Shown here in pieces: positions 1-7,708 of a stretch of 64,000 nt of DNA. The translations under genes were made by a program, and so were the position numbers. Source of the DNA: Achromobacter seleniivolatilans (lineage in GTDB: Bacteria > Pseudomonadota > Gammaproteobacteria > Burkholderiales > Burkholderiaceae_B); NCBI RefSeq assembly GCF_030864005.1, contig NZ_CP132976.1, positions 1,178,001 through 1,242,000 of the forward strand, written 5' to 3'. Under the pieces are notes generated by a model that saw only the letters and a program-made list of their open reading frames with translations, was not told the DNA's origin and made no database searches. Numbering within the stretch: position 1 is the first letter of the stretch; each line of letters begins with the position of its first letter.

Positions 1-1
1 C

Positions 2-802
2 GCAGCCTGCCTGGGCCTGGCATTCCTGACGCTGGGCGGCGCCGCCCAGGCCGATCAGGTCGATGACATCAAGGCGCGCGGCGAGCTGATCTGCGGCACG
101 CTGGGCACCTCGCAGCCGTTCAGCTTCCAGGACGGCGCCACGCGCCAGCTGGTGGGCTACGACGTGGATGTTTGCAAACTGGTGGCCGACAAGCTGGGCG
201 TCAAGGTCAACTACAAGCTGTTGTCGGTGGCGGCCCGCGTGCCGGAACTGAACGAAGGCCGCGTAGACATCCTGGCCGCCAACCTGGGTTATTCCCCGGA
301 CCGCGCGCAACAGATCTCCTTCAGCCATGCCTATTACGTCAGCCCGCAAAAGCTGCTGGTGCGCAAGGACTCGGGCCTGGACAGCGTGGAAGCGCTGAAC
401 GGCCGCCGTATCGGCGCCACCAAGGGGTCCAGTTCGGAACGCGAGATCAAGCGCATTCTGGACAAGTCCCAGGTGATTGGTTATGGCGACAGCTCGGCGA
501 CCTATCTGGCCTTGCAGCAAAAGAAGGTGGACGCGCAATTCGCCTCGGAACTGGTGCTGGCGCGTCTGGTGCTGCAAAGCCCTCCCACGGCGCCCGTCAG
601 CGTGATCGCCAAGTCGGTGTTTGACGAGCCTTGGGGCCTGGGCGTGCGCAAGTCTGAACCGCGTTTTCTGGAAACGGTGAATCAGGCGCTGGACGAAGCG
701 GAAACCTCGGGCGCGGCCTCCAAGTTGTTTGATAAGTGGTTTGGTCCTGAAACCCCGTACAAGCTGGAACGCGGCTTCAAGATCGGCCCCATCGCGGGCT
801 GA
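2..802 (+). CDS. Polar amino-acid ABC transporter substrate-binding protein (5' partial)
   Basis: Periplasmic binding protein of an amino-acid importer (SBP_bac_3 family, GltI/HisJ-like). The start codon lies before the window. The visible frame opens inside a hydrophobic signal-peptide core ending in AAQA, with a likely cleavage before DQVDD. The mature part (about 250 residues) has the family's type II features: the N-terminal lobe motif LVGYDVDVCKLVADKLG, the hinge-region block LNEGRVDILAANLGYSPDRA and a C-terminal GLGVRKSEP segment. It is followed by two permeases and an ATPase on the same strand, so this is the first visible gene of a complete importer. The ligand cannot be read from sequence; the glutamate/aspartate or general polar amino-acid class is an inference. 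Confidence 0.9.
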   Translation, partial: AACLGLAFLTLGGAAQADQVDDIKARGELICGTLGTSQPFSFQDGATRQLVGYDVDVCKLVADKLGVKVNYKLLSVAARVPELNEGRVDILAANLGYSPDRAQQISFSHAYYVSPQKLLVRKDSGLDSVEALNGRRIGATKGSSSEREIKRILDKSQVIGYGDSSATYLALQQKKVDAQFASELVLARLVLQSPPTAPVSVIAKSVFDEPWGLGVRKSEPRFLETVNQALDEAETSGAASKLFDKWFGPETPYKLERGFKIGPIAG

Positions 803-835
803 CGCCAGGGACCCCAGCGCGGCCTGCACGTCTCT

Positions 836-884
836 CGTCACGGTTTCCGTCGCCTTATCAGGCGGCTTGTCGGAAACCGTGACG
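836..884 (+). promoter_or_regulatory. Long inverted repeat between binding-protein and permease genes
   Basis: A perfect 14-bp inverted repeat (836-849 and 871-884, CGTCACGGTTTCCG and its complement) encloses a 21-nt loop. The loop holds a second small hairpin, CGCC-ttatca-GGCG (851-864). There is no T-run after it, so it is not a classical terminator. Its place just after the binding-protein gene fits an mRNA-stabilising or partial-termination element that keeps binding protein in excess over permease; this is an inference from known transporter operons. Confidence 0.6.
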
Positions 885-924
885 TTTGGCGTGGGCCGCG
901 AGATTGCCGGAGATTGACTGATTT

Positions 925-1614
925 ATGAGCCTACTTGACGCTTCCCAATACCAGCTGCTGCTCAGCGGCATGGTGGTCACCTTGCAACTGTTCCTGGTTG
1001 CCTGGGTACTGGCCTTTACCATCGCGGTGACGCTGGTGGTAGTGCGCGCCACCAATGTGACGGCGTGCCGCTGGGTGGTTGACGCCTACGTGGAATATCA
1101 CCGCAATGTGCCCTTGCTGGTGCAGGTGTTGTTCTGGTATTTCGGTATGCCCGAACTGCTGCCGGAGGGCGTGCGTCTGTGGTTGTACGACCATAACGCC
1201 GAGATGTCGCTGGCGGCCATCGCGCTGGGGCTGGGCTCGGCCGCCTATATCGCAGAAGACATCCGCAGCGGTCTGCGCGCCATACCGGGCACGCAGTTTG
1301 AAGCCGCCCGAGCTCTGGGCGCCAGCTACCTGCAATGCATGCGATTCGTGATCGTGCCGCAAGCGCTGCGCATTTCCATTCCACCGCTGGTTGGCCGCGC
1401 GCTGCTGCTGTTCAAGAACACCAGCGTCGCCATGGCGATTGGCGTCATGGAGTTGACGTATCAGGCGCGTGAGATCGAAAACGAAACCTATCGTACCTTT
1501 GCCACCTTTGGCGCCGCGACGATCATGTACCTGCTGGGATCGTTCCTGATCATGGCGCTCGGATCGCGCATCTACGCCCGTTATCGTCTGAATCGCGGAG
1601 GCCACGGTGCTTGA
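925..1614 (+). CDS. Amino-acid ABC transporter permease (first of pair)
   Basis: Inner-membrane permease of the HisM/GltJ family, 229 residues, the usual length. A hydrophobic N-terminal helix follows the MSLLDASQYQLLLSG start. The EAA loop that contacts the ATPase is clear (EAARALGASYLQ through VIVPQALRI, about residues 130-155). It overlaps the start of the next permease by 8 bp, which suggests translational coupling. With the gene at 1607 it forms the heterodimeric channel of the importer. The start ATG is the only plausible one after the upstream inverted repeat. Confidence 0.92.
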   Translation: MSLLDASQYQLLLSGMVVTLQLFLVAWVLAFTIAVTLVVVRATNVTACRWVVDAYVEYHRNVPLLVQVLFWYFGMPELLPEGVRLWLYDHNAEMSLAAIALGLGSAAYIAEDIRSGLRAIPGTQFEAARALGASYLQCMRFVIVPQALRISIPPLVGRALLLFKNTSVAMAIGVMELTYQAREIENETYRTFATFGAATIMYLLGSFLIMALGSRIYARYRLNRGGHGA

Positions 1615-2296
1615 TCTGCTAATGCAATACTGGCCGACGCTGCTGGTCGGCCAATACCCGAATGGCCCGCTGGGCGGCCTGGCGCTGACGCTGATTCTGG
1701 CCGCTTTGGGCCTGGCCATGTCCATGCCGCTGGCGCTGTTGATCGCATTGGCTCGCGTCAGCCCGTTTGGTTGGTTGCGCGTGGCCAGCAAGGCGCTGGT
1801 CAACGTGGTGCGCGGCATGCCGCTGCTGATGCTGATCTTCTGGGCGTATTTTGTGGTGCCCAAGCTGACTGGCCAGGTGGTGAGCGGCTTCTGGACGCTG
1901 ATCTTTGCGTTGGTGGTCTATGAAAGCGCGTATCTGTCGGAAGTGATCCGCTCTGGAATTGAAGCGGTGCCGCGCGGCCAGATCGAGGCGTCGCGTTCGC
2001 TGGGCGTGGGGTACTGGACGACGATGCGCAAAGTGGTGCTGCCGCAAGCGCTGTTTAACGTGCTGCCCAGCATGACCAGCCAATTCGTCTCGACCGTCAA
2101 GGAAACGTCGCTGGGTTATGTGATCAGCGTGAACGAACTGACTTTTGCGGCCAATCAGGTCAACAACCTTGTGCTGACTCAGCCGCTGCAGGTGTTCGGC
2201 ATTCTGGCCATTATCTATTTCCTGGTGTGCTTCAGCCTGAGCCGCAGCTTGAGCTGGCTGGACCTGCGTATCCGCCGCTCGCGCGCCATGGCTTAA
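1607..2296 (+). CDS. Amino-acid ABC transporter permease (second of pair)
   Basis: Second inner-membrane permease (GltK/HisQ class), 229 residues, starting with GTG inside the end of the preceding permease. The EAA loop reads [13 protein letters not shown] followed by [13 protein letters not shown]. Several hydrophobic helices are visible, including an N-terminal one around [20 protein letters not shown]. It ends 10 bp before the ATPase gene. The tight packing supports one operon and a heterodimeric membrane channel with the product of the gene at 925. Confidence 0.92.
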   Translation: MLDLLMQYWPTLLVGQYPNGPLGGLALTLILAALGLAMSMPLALLIALARVSPFGWLRVASKALVNVVRGMPLLMLIFWAYFVVPKLTGQVVSGFWTLIFALVVYESAYLSEVIRSGIEAVPRGQIEASRSLGVGYWTTMRKVVLPQALFNVLPSMTSQFVSTVKETSLGYVISVNELTFAANQVNNLVLTQPLQVFGILAIIYFLVCFSLSRSLSWLDLRIRRSRAMA

Positions 2297-2306
2297 AGGA
2301 ACAAAC

Positions 2307-3041
2307 ATGATCAAGCTTGAAAAAGTGAACAAGTGGTACGGCACGCATCATGTGCTGAAAGATGTGGACCTGTCGGTGGCGCGTGGTGAGGTGCTGGTGG
2401 TGTGCGGCCCGTCGGGCTCGGGCAAGTCCACCATGATCCGCACCATCAACCGGCTGGAACCCATTGAGAAAGGCCGCATCCTGATCGACGGCGCGGACAT
2501 CTACGCCAAGGGCGCCAACCTGAACGCGCTGCGCCAGAAGATCGGTTTTGTGTTTCAGCAGTTCAATCTTTTCCCGCACATGAGCGTGCTGGAAAACGTG
2601 ATCTTTGCGCCCGTCAACATCCGCAAGCAGCCGCGCAAGCAATCGATCGATCTGGCCCGCACGTTGCTGGAACGCGTGGGCCTGGAACACAAGATCGACG
2701 CGTATCCGGGTTCGCTGTCCGGCGGCCAGCAGCAACGCGTGGCGATTGCACGGGCGTTGGCCCTGCAACCGCCCGTGATGCTGTTTGACGAGCCCACCAG
2801 CGCGCTGGACCCCGAGATGGTGGGCGAGGTGCTGCAAGTGATGAAGGGCCTGGCCAAAGACGGTATGACGATGGTGTGCGTGACCCACGAAATGGGTTTT
2901 GCGCGCGACGTCTGCGACCGGGTGGTGTTCATGGACGGCGGCGAGATCCTGGAAATGGATACGCCCGAGCGTTTCTTCAGCGCACCGTCTCATCCGCGCG
3001 CGCAGCGCTTCCTGGCAGATATCCTGCATCCGCGCGGCTAA
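2307..3041 (+). CDS. Amino-acid ABC transporter ATP-binding protein (GlnQ family)
   Basis: Cytoplasmic ATPase that energises the importer, 244 residues, typical for GlnQ/HisP. All nucleotide-binding motifs are intact: Walker [10 protein letters not shown] (residues 34-42), Q-loop [10 protein letters not shown], signature LSGGQQQR, Walker [13 protein letters not shown] and the switch histidine in VCVTHEMG. The start follows a good ribosome site (AAAGGA). It closes the structural part of the operon; a LysR regulator follows 46 bp downstream on the same strand. Confidence 0.95.
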   Translation: MIKLEKVNKWYGTHHVLKDVDLSVARGEVLVVCGPSGSGKSTMIRTINRLEPIEKGRILIDGADIYAKGANLNALRQKIGFVFQQFNLFPHMSVLENVIFAPVNIRKQPRKQSIDLARTLLERVGLEHKIDAYPGSLSGGQQQRVAIARALALQPPVMLFDEPTSALDPEMVGEVLQVMKGLAKDGMTMVCVTHEMGFARDVCDRVVFMDGGEILEMDTPERFFSAPSHPRAQRFLADILHPRG

Positions 3042-3087
3042 GGCCCTGCGCGGGCAGCGCGGCGGCGATGTTAAGGTGAGGGTTTCC

Positions 3088-4053
3088 ATGCGTTTCGCAT
3101 CGACCGCCGCGATGTATACCCTTAAACAGCTAGAAGCTTTTTACTGGAGCTCCGAACTTGGCAGCTTCAGCGCATCGTCCCGCAAATTGCACACCACCCA
3201 GTCCGCCGTGGCCAAGCGCGTGGGCGAACTTGAGGCCTTTGCCGGCGCTCCGCTTTTTGAACGGCGCGCCAAGAAACTGCTGATGACTCCGCAGGGGCGC
3301 AAGCTGTTTGAACTGGCGCGTGAAATGCTGGACCTGAACAGCCGCATCGTGCAGAACATGGCCGATCCGGCCAGTTTTGAAGGCGTGCTGCGGCTGGGCG
3401 TGACGGAATTGGTTGGCATGACCTGGCTGGCGCGTCTGATCAATCAGATCAGCCAGCAGTACCCCCGCGTGCAGCTCATGCCCGAAATTGACGGCGGCAT
3501 CACGCTGTACGAACGGCTGGAGCAGGATGAGCTGGATCTGGCCATCATGCCCGGCCCGTTCTGGAGCTATCAGTACGACTGCACCCATCTGGGCGGGGTG
3601 ACCAATGTGTGGATGGCCAGCCCTGCGCTGGACATCGATTTTTCTGCCCGCCTGACGCCTCAGGATCTGGCGCCGTATCCCGTCATTTCACAACCCACCA
3701 ATTCAGCGTTGTCGCATCTGTATGACGCCTGGTTTGCCGAACAAGGATTGCCGGTCAAACGCGTGCTGACGTGCAACAGCCTGGGCATGATGGCGCAGTT
3801 GACGATGTTGGGCTTGGGTATCAGTTACCTGCCGGGCGCGTACTTCGCGCCGCTGGTGGAGCGGGGCGCATTGAGCCAATTGAATGTGCAGCCGGACCTG
3901 CCGACCATCAATTACTACGCGGTGCACAAGAAAAATATCGTCAACCCGATTGTGTCCCGGGTGATCGATATTGCGCGCGAGGAATGCGCGTTTGAAGTGG
4001 CTGGGGCATTTCTGCCCCATGTGCCGCCGGCGGCTGCGCCGCGCCAGTGCTGA
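3088..4053 (+). CDS. LysR-family transcriptional regulator
   Basis: LysR-type regulator, about 321 residues from the chosen start. The N-terminal winged helix-turn-helix is clear (YTLKQLEAFYWSSELGSF, then SSRKLHTTQSAVAKRVGELE), followed by a substrate-binding effector domain. The ATG at 3088 was chosen because AAGGTGAGG lies about 7 nt upstream; an ATG at 3112 (MYTLKQLEAF) is the conventional LysR opening but has no ribosome site. An in-frame reading from 2899 overlaps the ATPase gene and is rejected. Co-orientation with the importer suggests it may control that operon, which is inference. Confidence 0.88.
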   Translation: MRFASTAAMYTLKQLEAFYWSSELGSFSASSRKLHTTQSAVAKRVGELEAFAGAPLFERRAKKLLMTPQGRKLFELAREMLDLNSRIVQNMADPASFEGVLRLGVTELVGMTWLARLINQISQQYPRVQLMPEIDGGITLYERLEQDELDLAIMPGPFWSYQYDCTHLGGVTNVWMASPALDIDFSARLTPQDLAPYPVISQPTNSALSHLYDAWFAEQGLPVKRVLTCNSLGMMAQLTMLGLGISYLPGAYFAPLVERGALSQLNVQPDLPTINYYAVHKKNIVNPIVSRVIDIAREECAFEVAGAFLPHVPPAAAPRQC

Positions 4054-4065
4054 AGCGGTATTCAG

Positions 4066-4094
4066 CCGGGGCCGGGCGCGGTGCCGGTCCCCGG
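4066..4094. terminator. GC-rich hairpin between convergent genes
   Basis: Arms CCGGGGCCGG (4066-4075) and CCGGTCCCCGG (4084-4094) pair with a single bulged base around an 8-nt loop, between the convergent LysR and I78 genes. There is no U-tract on either strand, so at most it is a weak bidirectional or Rho-assisted terminator. Confidence 0.35.
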
Positions 4095-4118
4095 GGGCAA
4101 GGTTGGCTTGCGGACCGA

Positions 4119-4526
4119 TCAGCCGCAGCGAATGGCCGTCATGATGTCTTTGTCGTCGACGATCAGATTCAGGCGGGTCGCGTTGTATTCCATGGTGACC
4201 AGCTGGCCGGGACGCAGGATGCGGGCGGTGGTGCTGCCGCTGCGCGAGCGCAGATCTTCCATGACGGATTGCGTGGCCTTTTGGCCAATCTGCGATTGCA
4301 GCGGGCCGGCATCGCACGTTTTGCCGCTGGTCGCGCCGGGCATGGACGACGATGACGACGAGCCATAGGACGATCCCCCGGACGAGCCGGACGAAGAGCC
4401 GGAATCGGCCGACGAGGATGCGCTTGAGGAGCTGGAGGCTGCCGGCGCACGCGACGACGAGGTGCCCGTATTGGCGCACGCGGTCAGGCTGGCAACCAGT
4501 AGGAAGGGGATCAGCTTGCGGATCAT
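4119..4526 (-). CDS. I78-family peptidase-inhibitor lipoprotein
   Basis: Small lipoprotein of 135 residues. The signal peptide MIRKLIPFLLVASLTAC ends in a lipobox with the acylated cysteine at residue 17. A run of about 45 residues made mostly of serine, glycine and alanine forms a flexible linker. The C-terminal 65 residues match the I78 inhibitor fold (CDAGPLQSQIGQ, then RPGQLVTMEYNATRLNL, ending DIMTAIRCG). The start at 4526 has an AAGGAG ribosome site 7 nt upstream; a longer frame to 4592 has none. I78 members are known inhibitors of serine proteases; the target of this one is unknown. Outer-membrane or periplasmic display is inferred from the lipobox. Confidence 0.85.
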   Translation of the reverse strand: MIRKLIPFLLVASLTACANTGTSSSRAPAASSSSSASSSADSGSSSGSSGGSSYGSSSSSSMPGATSGKTCDAGPLQSQIGQKATQSVMEDLRSRSGSTTARILRPGQLVTMEYNATRLNLIVDDKDIMTAIRCG

Positions 4527-4588
4527 GTATAGCTCCTTACAACTACGCGACAAAAAAGCCATGATAGACCAGCGGCGGCCGGCTGTGC

Positions 4589-5503
4589 TCATGGTTCCGA
4601 GGGGACTTGCATGCCAGGCAGTTCACGCAGACGGTCGGCCAGGAATTGGATCAGCAGCCGTGCGCGCAGTGACTGGTAGCGGCGCGACGGGTAGATCAGA
4701 AAGGCTTCTTGCTGCGGTCCGCTCCAGCCGGGCAGTACGTGAATCAACTGGCCATCAGCTAGCAAGTCGTGTACCACCCACGCCGGGCACAGGCCGATAC
4801 CCGCGCCCATCGCCAGCGTTTCGCGGATTGCCAAGGCGTTATTGACGCGATAGCGTCCCCGGGTTTGAACGCTGGCGCGGGTACTGTCCTGATGCAGCTC
4901 AAGCAGATCGCCCGCCGCTGACCATGCAAAACGCACGTAGTCGTGGGCGGACAGGTCATCGGGTGTGCGGGGCATGCCATGGCGGGCCAGATAGGACGGC
5001 GCGGCCACCAGATGGCGGGGCGACACGCCGGCCTTGCGCGCCACGGCATTGGGCGGCAGATCACTGCCCAGGCGCAGGGCCACGTCCACGCCTTCTTCAA
5101 CCAGATCTACATAGCGGTCATTCAGAATCAGTTCCACCTGGATATCAGGGTATGAATCCAGAAACTGATGGATTGCCGCATTCAGCCAAAACTGGCCCAG
5201 GGCCACTGGCGCATTGACGCGCAGGAATCCAGTGGGGGTTTCGGTTTGGCCTCGGGCGTCCGCCACGGCCTCGGCGTATTCCTCCAGCACCCGTTTGGCG
5301 CGTTCATAAAAGCGCTTGCCTTGCTCGGTGGGCACGACGCGGGTCGTGCTGCGTTCCAGCAGCCGCACATTCAGGTCTTTTTCCAGCGCCGCCACGATCT
5401 TGCTCAAGGCGGGTTGGGTAAGGGCTTGTTCGCGGGCTGCGGCGGACAGGGTGCCCAGTTCGACGGCGCGGACAAAGGCTCGCATGGCACGCAGCGTATC
5501 CAT
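4589..5503 (-). CDS. LysR-family transcriptional regulator (CrgA-like)
   Basis: LysR regulator of 304 residues, opening MDTLRAMRAFVRAVELGTL with the helix-turn-helix AAREQALTQPALSKIVAALE, then an effector domain with the LRVNAPVALGQFWL segment typical of the CrgA/DhcR-like group. It is divergent from the SGNH hydrolase gene across 111 bp, the classic arrangement for a LysR regulator and its target. A perfect palindrome lies 8 nt before its start codon (5511-5523), so autoregulation is plausible. The effector is unknown. Confidence 0.9.
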   Translation of the reverse strand: MDTLRAMRAFVRAVELGTLSAAAREQALTQPALSKIVAALEKDLNVRLLERSTTRVVPTEQGKRFYERAKRVLEEYAEAVADARGQTETPTGFLRVNAPVALGQFWLNAAIHQFLDSYPDIQVELILNDRYVDLVEEGVDVALRLGSDLPPNAVARKAGVSPRHLVAAPSYLARHGMPRTPDDLSAHDYVRFAWSAAGDLLELHQDSTRASVQTRGRYRVNNALAIRETLAMGAGIGLCPAWVVHDLLADGQLIHVLPGWSGPQQEAFLIYPSRRYQSLRARLLIQFLADRLRELPGMQVPSEP

Positions 5504-5510
5504 GGTGTCA

Positions 5511-5523
5511 TTCCAATTTGGAA
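5511..5523. promoter_or_regulatory. Palindrome TTCCAATTTGGAA, candidate LysR operator
   Basis: A perfect 6-bp inverted repeat around one central base sits in the divergent promoter region and overlaps the likely ribosome site of the lysR gene (start 5503). The position fits a LysR autoregulatory site, but the spacing is shorter than the usual T-N11-A box, so assignment is tentative. Confidence 0.45.
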
Positions 5524-5614
5524 GAAGGTGTATGTATTTTATGTGGCTATTCGTCAGTTTAGGAAGAGCCTATTGTCAAGGCCTGACTTATCTTTCTTGC
5601 TACAAGGATCTGCC

Positions 5615-6913
5615 TTGAAACCCTATCCACGCTTTCGCTCCCTGAGTCTTGCGGCTGCCCTGGCCAGCCCATTTTTGTTCTCGTCAGTGGCGGGCGCTAC
5701 CGGTGCCACGACAGAGTCACCGCCCGCTGTCTGGATCAGCTCCTGGTTTGCCAGCCCGCAGCCGGTCTGGGATGCGTTGTTCGCGCTGCCCACGGGTATG
5801 CCTGGTCAATTGCAAAATCAAACCCTGCAAGAGACGGTCAAGCTCAGCCTGGGCGGCCAGCGGCTGCGCGTGGTGCTGTCCAACCGCTATGGTTCGCAAG
5901 CGCTGGTGATTGGCGCGGCGCAGGTGGCGCGGATTCAGCACGGCATGGCGGTTGAGCCCGCATCGAACCGCGCGCTGCGCTTTGGCGGGCAGCCGGGGGT
6001 GACAATCGCCCCGGGCGCGCAGGCGGTCAGTGATCCGGTGGATCTGCCGGTGGACGCATTGACCGAACTGGCGATCAGCACCTATTTCCCGCAGGCCACA
6101 CCAGTGACGACATTTCATTGGGGGGCGCAGCAAACGGCCTTGCTGACGCGGGGCAACACCAGCGTGGCTCAAGATCTGGCTGGGGCCACGCCGTTGGAAG
6201 GGCGCGCCTTTCTGGCGGGTGTTTGGGTGCAGCGTAAAGAGGCCGCGCCGGTCGTCGTGGCGTTTGGTGACTCGGTGACCGATGGCAACGGCTCGACTCC
6301 AGGCTTGAATCGCCGCTGGCCCGATTTCCTGGCCCGGCGTCTGGCGGGTGAAGGCGTGGGCGTCGTCAACGCCGGGATCTCGGGCGCACGGGTCTGGAGC
6401 GACAAGATGGGGGTGAACGCCATGGCCCGCTTCGATGCCGACGTGTTGTCGCAGCCGGGCGTGCGCACCGTTGTCCTGATGATGGGCATCAACGATATCG
6501 GATGGCCGGGCAGCGCTTTCGCGCCAGGCGACCCGGCCATGACCGCCCCGCGGCTGGCCGAGGGCTATCGACAACTGGCAGAAGCGGCGCATGCGCGCAA
6601 CGTGCGGATTGTGGCGGCGACGATTCCGCCGTTTGAAGGCGCGCTTGAGGGCACGCCGGTCACGGGGTACTACAGTCCGGCCAAGGACGCAGTGCGGCGC
6701 GAGGTGAACCAGTGGATTCGCGGAAGCGGCGTGTTCGACGCAGTGGTGGATTTCGATGCCTTGTTGCAAGACCCGGCGCATCCGGCGCGCTTGTTGCCCG
6801 CTTATGACTCGGGTGATCACCTGCATCCCGGGGACGCGGGATATGAGGCGATGGCAAAGGCGGTGGATGATGCGGCGCTGTTTGGAAGAAAGACGGTTGA
6901 ACGCCGCCATTGA
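5615..6913 (+). CDS. Secreted SGNH/GDSL-family hydrolase
   Basis: Exported esterase-type hydrolase, about 432 residues. TTG at 5615 was chosen because AAGGA lies 7 nt upstream and it gives a normal signal peptide (LAAALASPFLFSSVAGA). A longer reading into the divergent lysR gene is rejected. The four SGNH blocks are visible in the C-terminal domain: GDSVTDGNG (nucleophile Ser), NAGISGARV (Gly), MMGINDIG (Asn) and DHLHPGDAGY (catalytic Asp/His). The N-terminal 180 residues form a beta-rich domain seen in GDSL proteins of the rhamnogalacturonan-acetylesterase-like group. The natural substrate (acetylated sugar or lipid) cannot be read. It is likely controlled by the divergent LysR. Confidence 0.88.
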   Translation: MKPYPRFRSLSLAAALASPFLFSSVAGATGATTESPPAVWISSWFASPQPVWDALFALPTGMPGQLQNQTLQETVKLSLGGQRLRVVLSNRYGSQALVIGAAQVARIQHGMAVEPASNRALRFGGQPGVTIAPGAQAVSDPVDLPVDALTELAISTYFPQATPVTTFHWGAQQTALLTRGNTSVAQDLAGATPLEGRAFLAGVWVQRKEAAPVVVAFGDSVTDGNGSTPGLNRRWPDFLARRLAGEGVGVVNAGISGARVWSDKMGVNAMARFDADVLSQPGVRTVVLMMGINDIGWPGSAFAPGDPAMTAPRLAEGYRQLAEAAHARNVRIVAATIPPFEGALEGTPVTGYYSPAKDAVRREVNQWIRGSGVFDAVVDFDALLQDPAHPARLLPAYDSGDHLHPGDAGYEAMAKAVDDAALFGRKTVERRH

Positions 6914-7114
6914 AAGGGGGGGGCGTTGATACAGGTGCGTGGATACGTGTGCGTTGCTACGTGTTCGCGCACCCGGCAATTGCCGGATTCGATCGTGCCA
7001 AAACTGTCCTTCTCAGGCCAGGACGCCGGCAGGGCTCGCGCGTTAAGTTACAGTGCGTACAGCGCAGAGGTCTTGCGAAGTTTTGAGTGGCAAAGAATCA
7101 GGAGAAGTACCGCA

Positions 7115-7615
7115 GTGAATGACACCCCGATATCGGATACCGATCAGTCCGAAAACCGCAAGGAACAGGAACCCCGGCTTTGGCGTGATGACGGCTGGAC
7201 CGCCCGGATCATCAAGAACGAGGACGACGACGGCTGGGCCGTGGAAATGACCCTGGACGGACAAGCCGAGCCCGCTCTGGTGGGTCCGTGGACCATGGGC
7301 CGCGATAAGAAGAACCCCAAGCCGCTGGACTCGTCCGCCTTCATCACCCTGGTCAAAACGGCCAACGAAGTCCTGCGCCGTCACGAACAGCAATTGCATG
7401 CGACGCTGCACAAGAGCGTGAAGATCGATGCTGCCGCTGGCCGGTTGACCATCAAGCTGGATATCGTTCCCGACGAAGACGAACCCTATGCCGTGCTCAG
7501 CGCCTATGACGAATCGGGCGAACAGCTGGCTGAAGTCCACGTTGCGCCAACCTACAAGCTGAGCGTGCAACGTGCATCGGAGTGGGCGTCCGGCGGGTTC
7601 GGGAAACAGGGCTGA
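7115..7615 (+). CDS. Conserved hypothetical protein
   Basis: A 166-residue acidic, soluble protein that I do not recognise beyond being a plausible conserved beta-proteobacterial hypothetical. The start is GTG with AGGAGA 8 nt upstream; a longer reading from 6926 has no ribosome site and an atypical N-terminus. There is no signal peptide or membrane segment. The centre is rich in charged and aromatic residues (WRDDGWTARIIK, DDDGWAVEMTL), followed by a helix with HEQQLHATLHKSV. It is convergent with dnaE2. No function is assigned. The 200 bases before it hold nothing recognisable except a G8 run at 6916-6923. Confidence 0.75.
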   Translation: MNDTPISDTDQSENRKEQEPRLWRDDGWTARIIKNEDDDGWAVEMTLDGQAEPALVGPWTMGRDKKNPKPLDSSAFITLVKTANEVLRRHEQQLHATLHKSVKIDAAAGRLTIKLDIVPDEDEPYAVLSAYDESGEQLAEVHVAPTYKLSVQRASEWASGGFGKQG

Positions 7616-7679
7616 CGCTTCGGTAAAAGCCCCGGTAAGAATTTCCGGCAGAACTTCCGGCAAGAACCCCAGGCAAGCA

Positions 7680-7708
7680 GGGACGCGGCTGCGCCGCAAC
7701 CGCATCCC
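7680..7708. terminator. Hairpin between hypothetical gene and dnaE2
   Basis: Arms GGGACGCGG (7680-7688) and CCGCATCCC (7700-7708) pair with one G-T type mismatch. An alternative inner stem GCGGC/GCCGC (7685-7697) is also possible. It lies at the meeting point of two convergent genes and touches the dnaE2 stop codon. There is no T-run, so termination is only suggested. Confidence 0.3.

Noticed and set aside
5717-6979. 420-residue frame antisense to the SGNH hydrolase
   Set aside because: No recognisable domain; the sense strand has all four SGNH blocks and a signal peptide.
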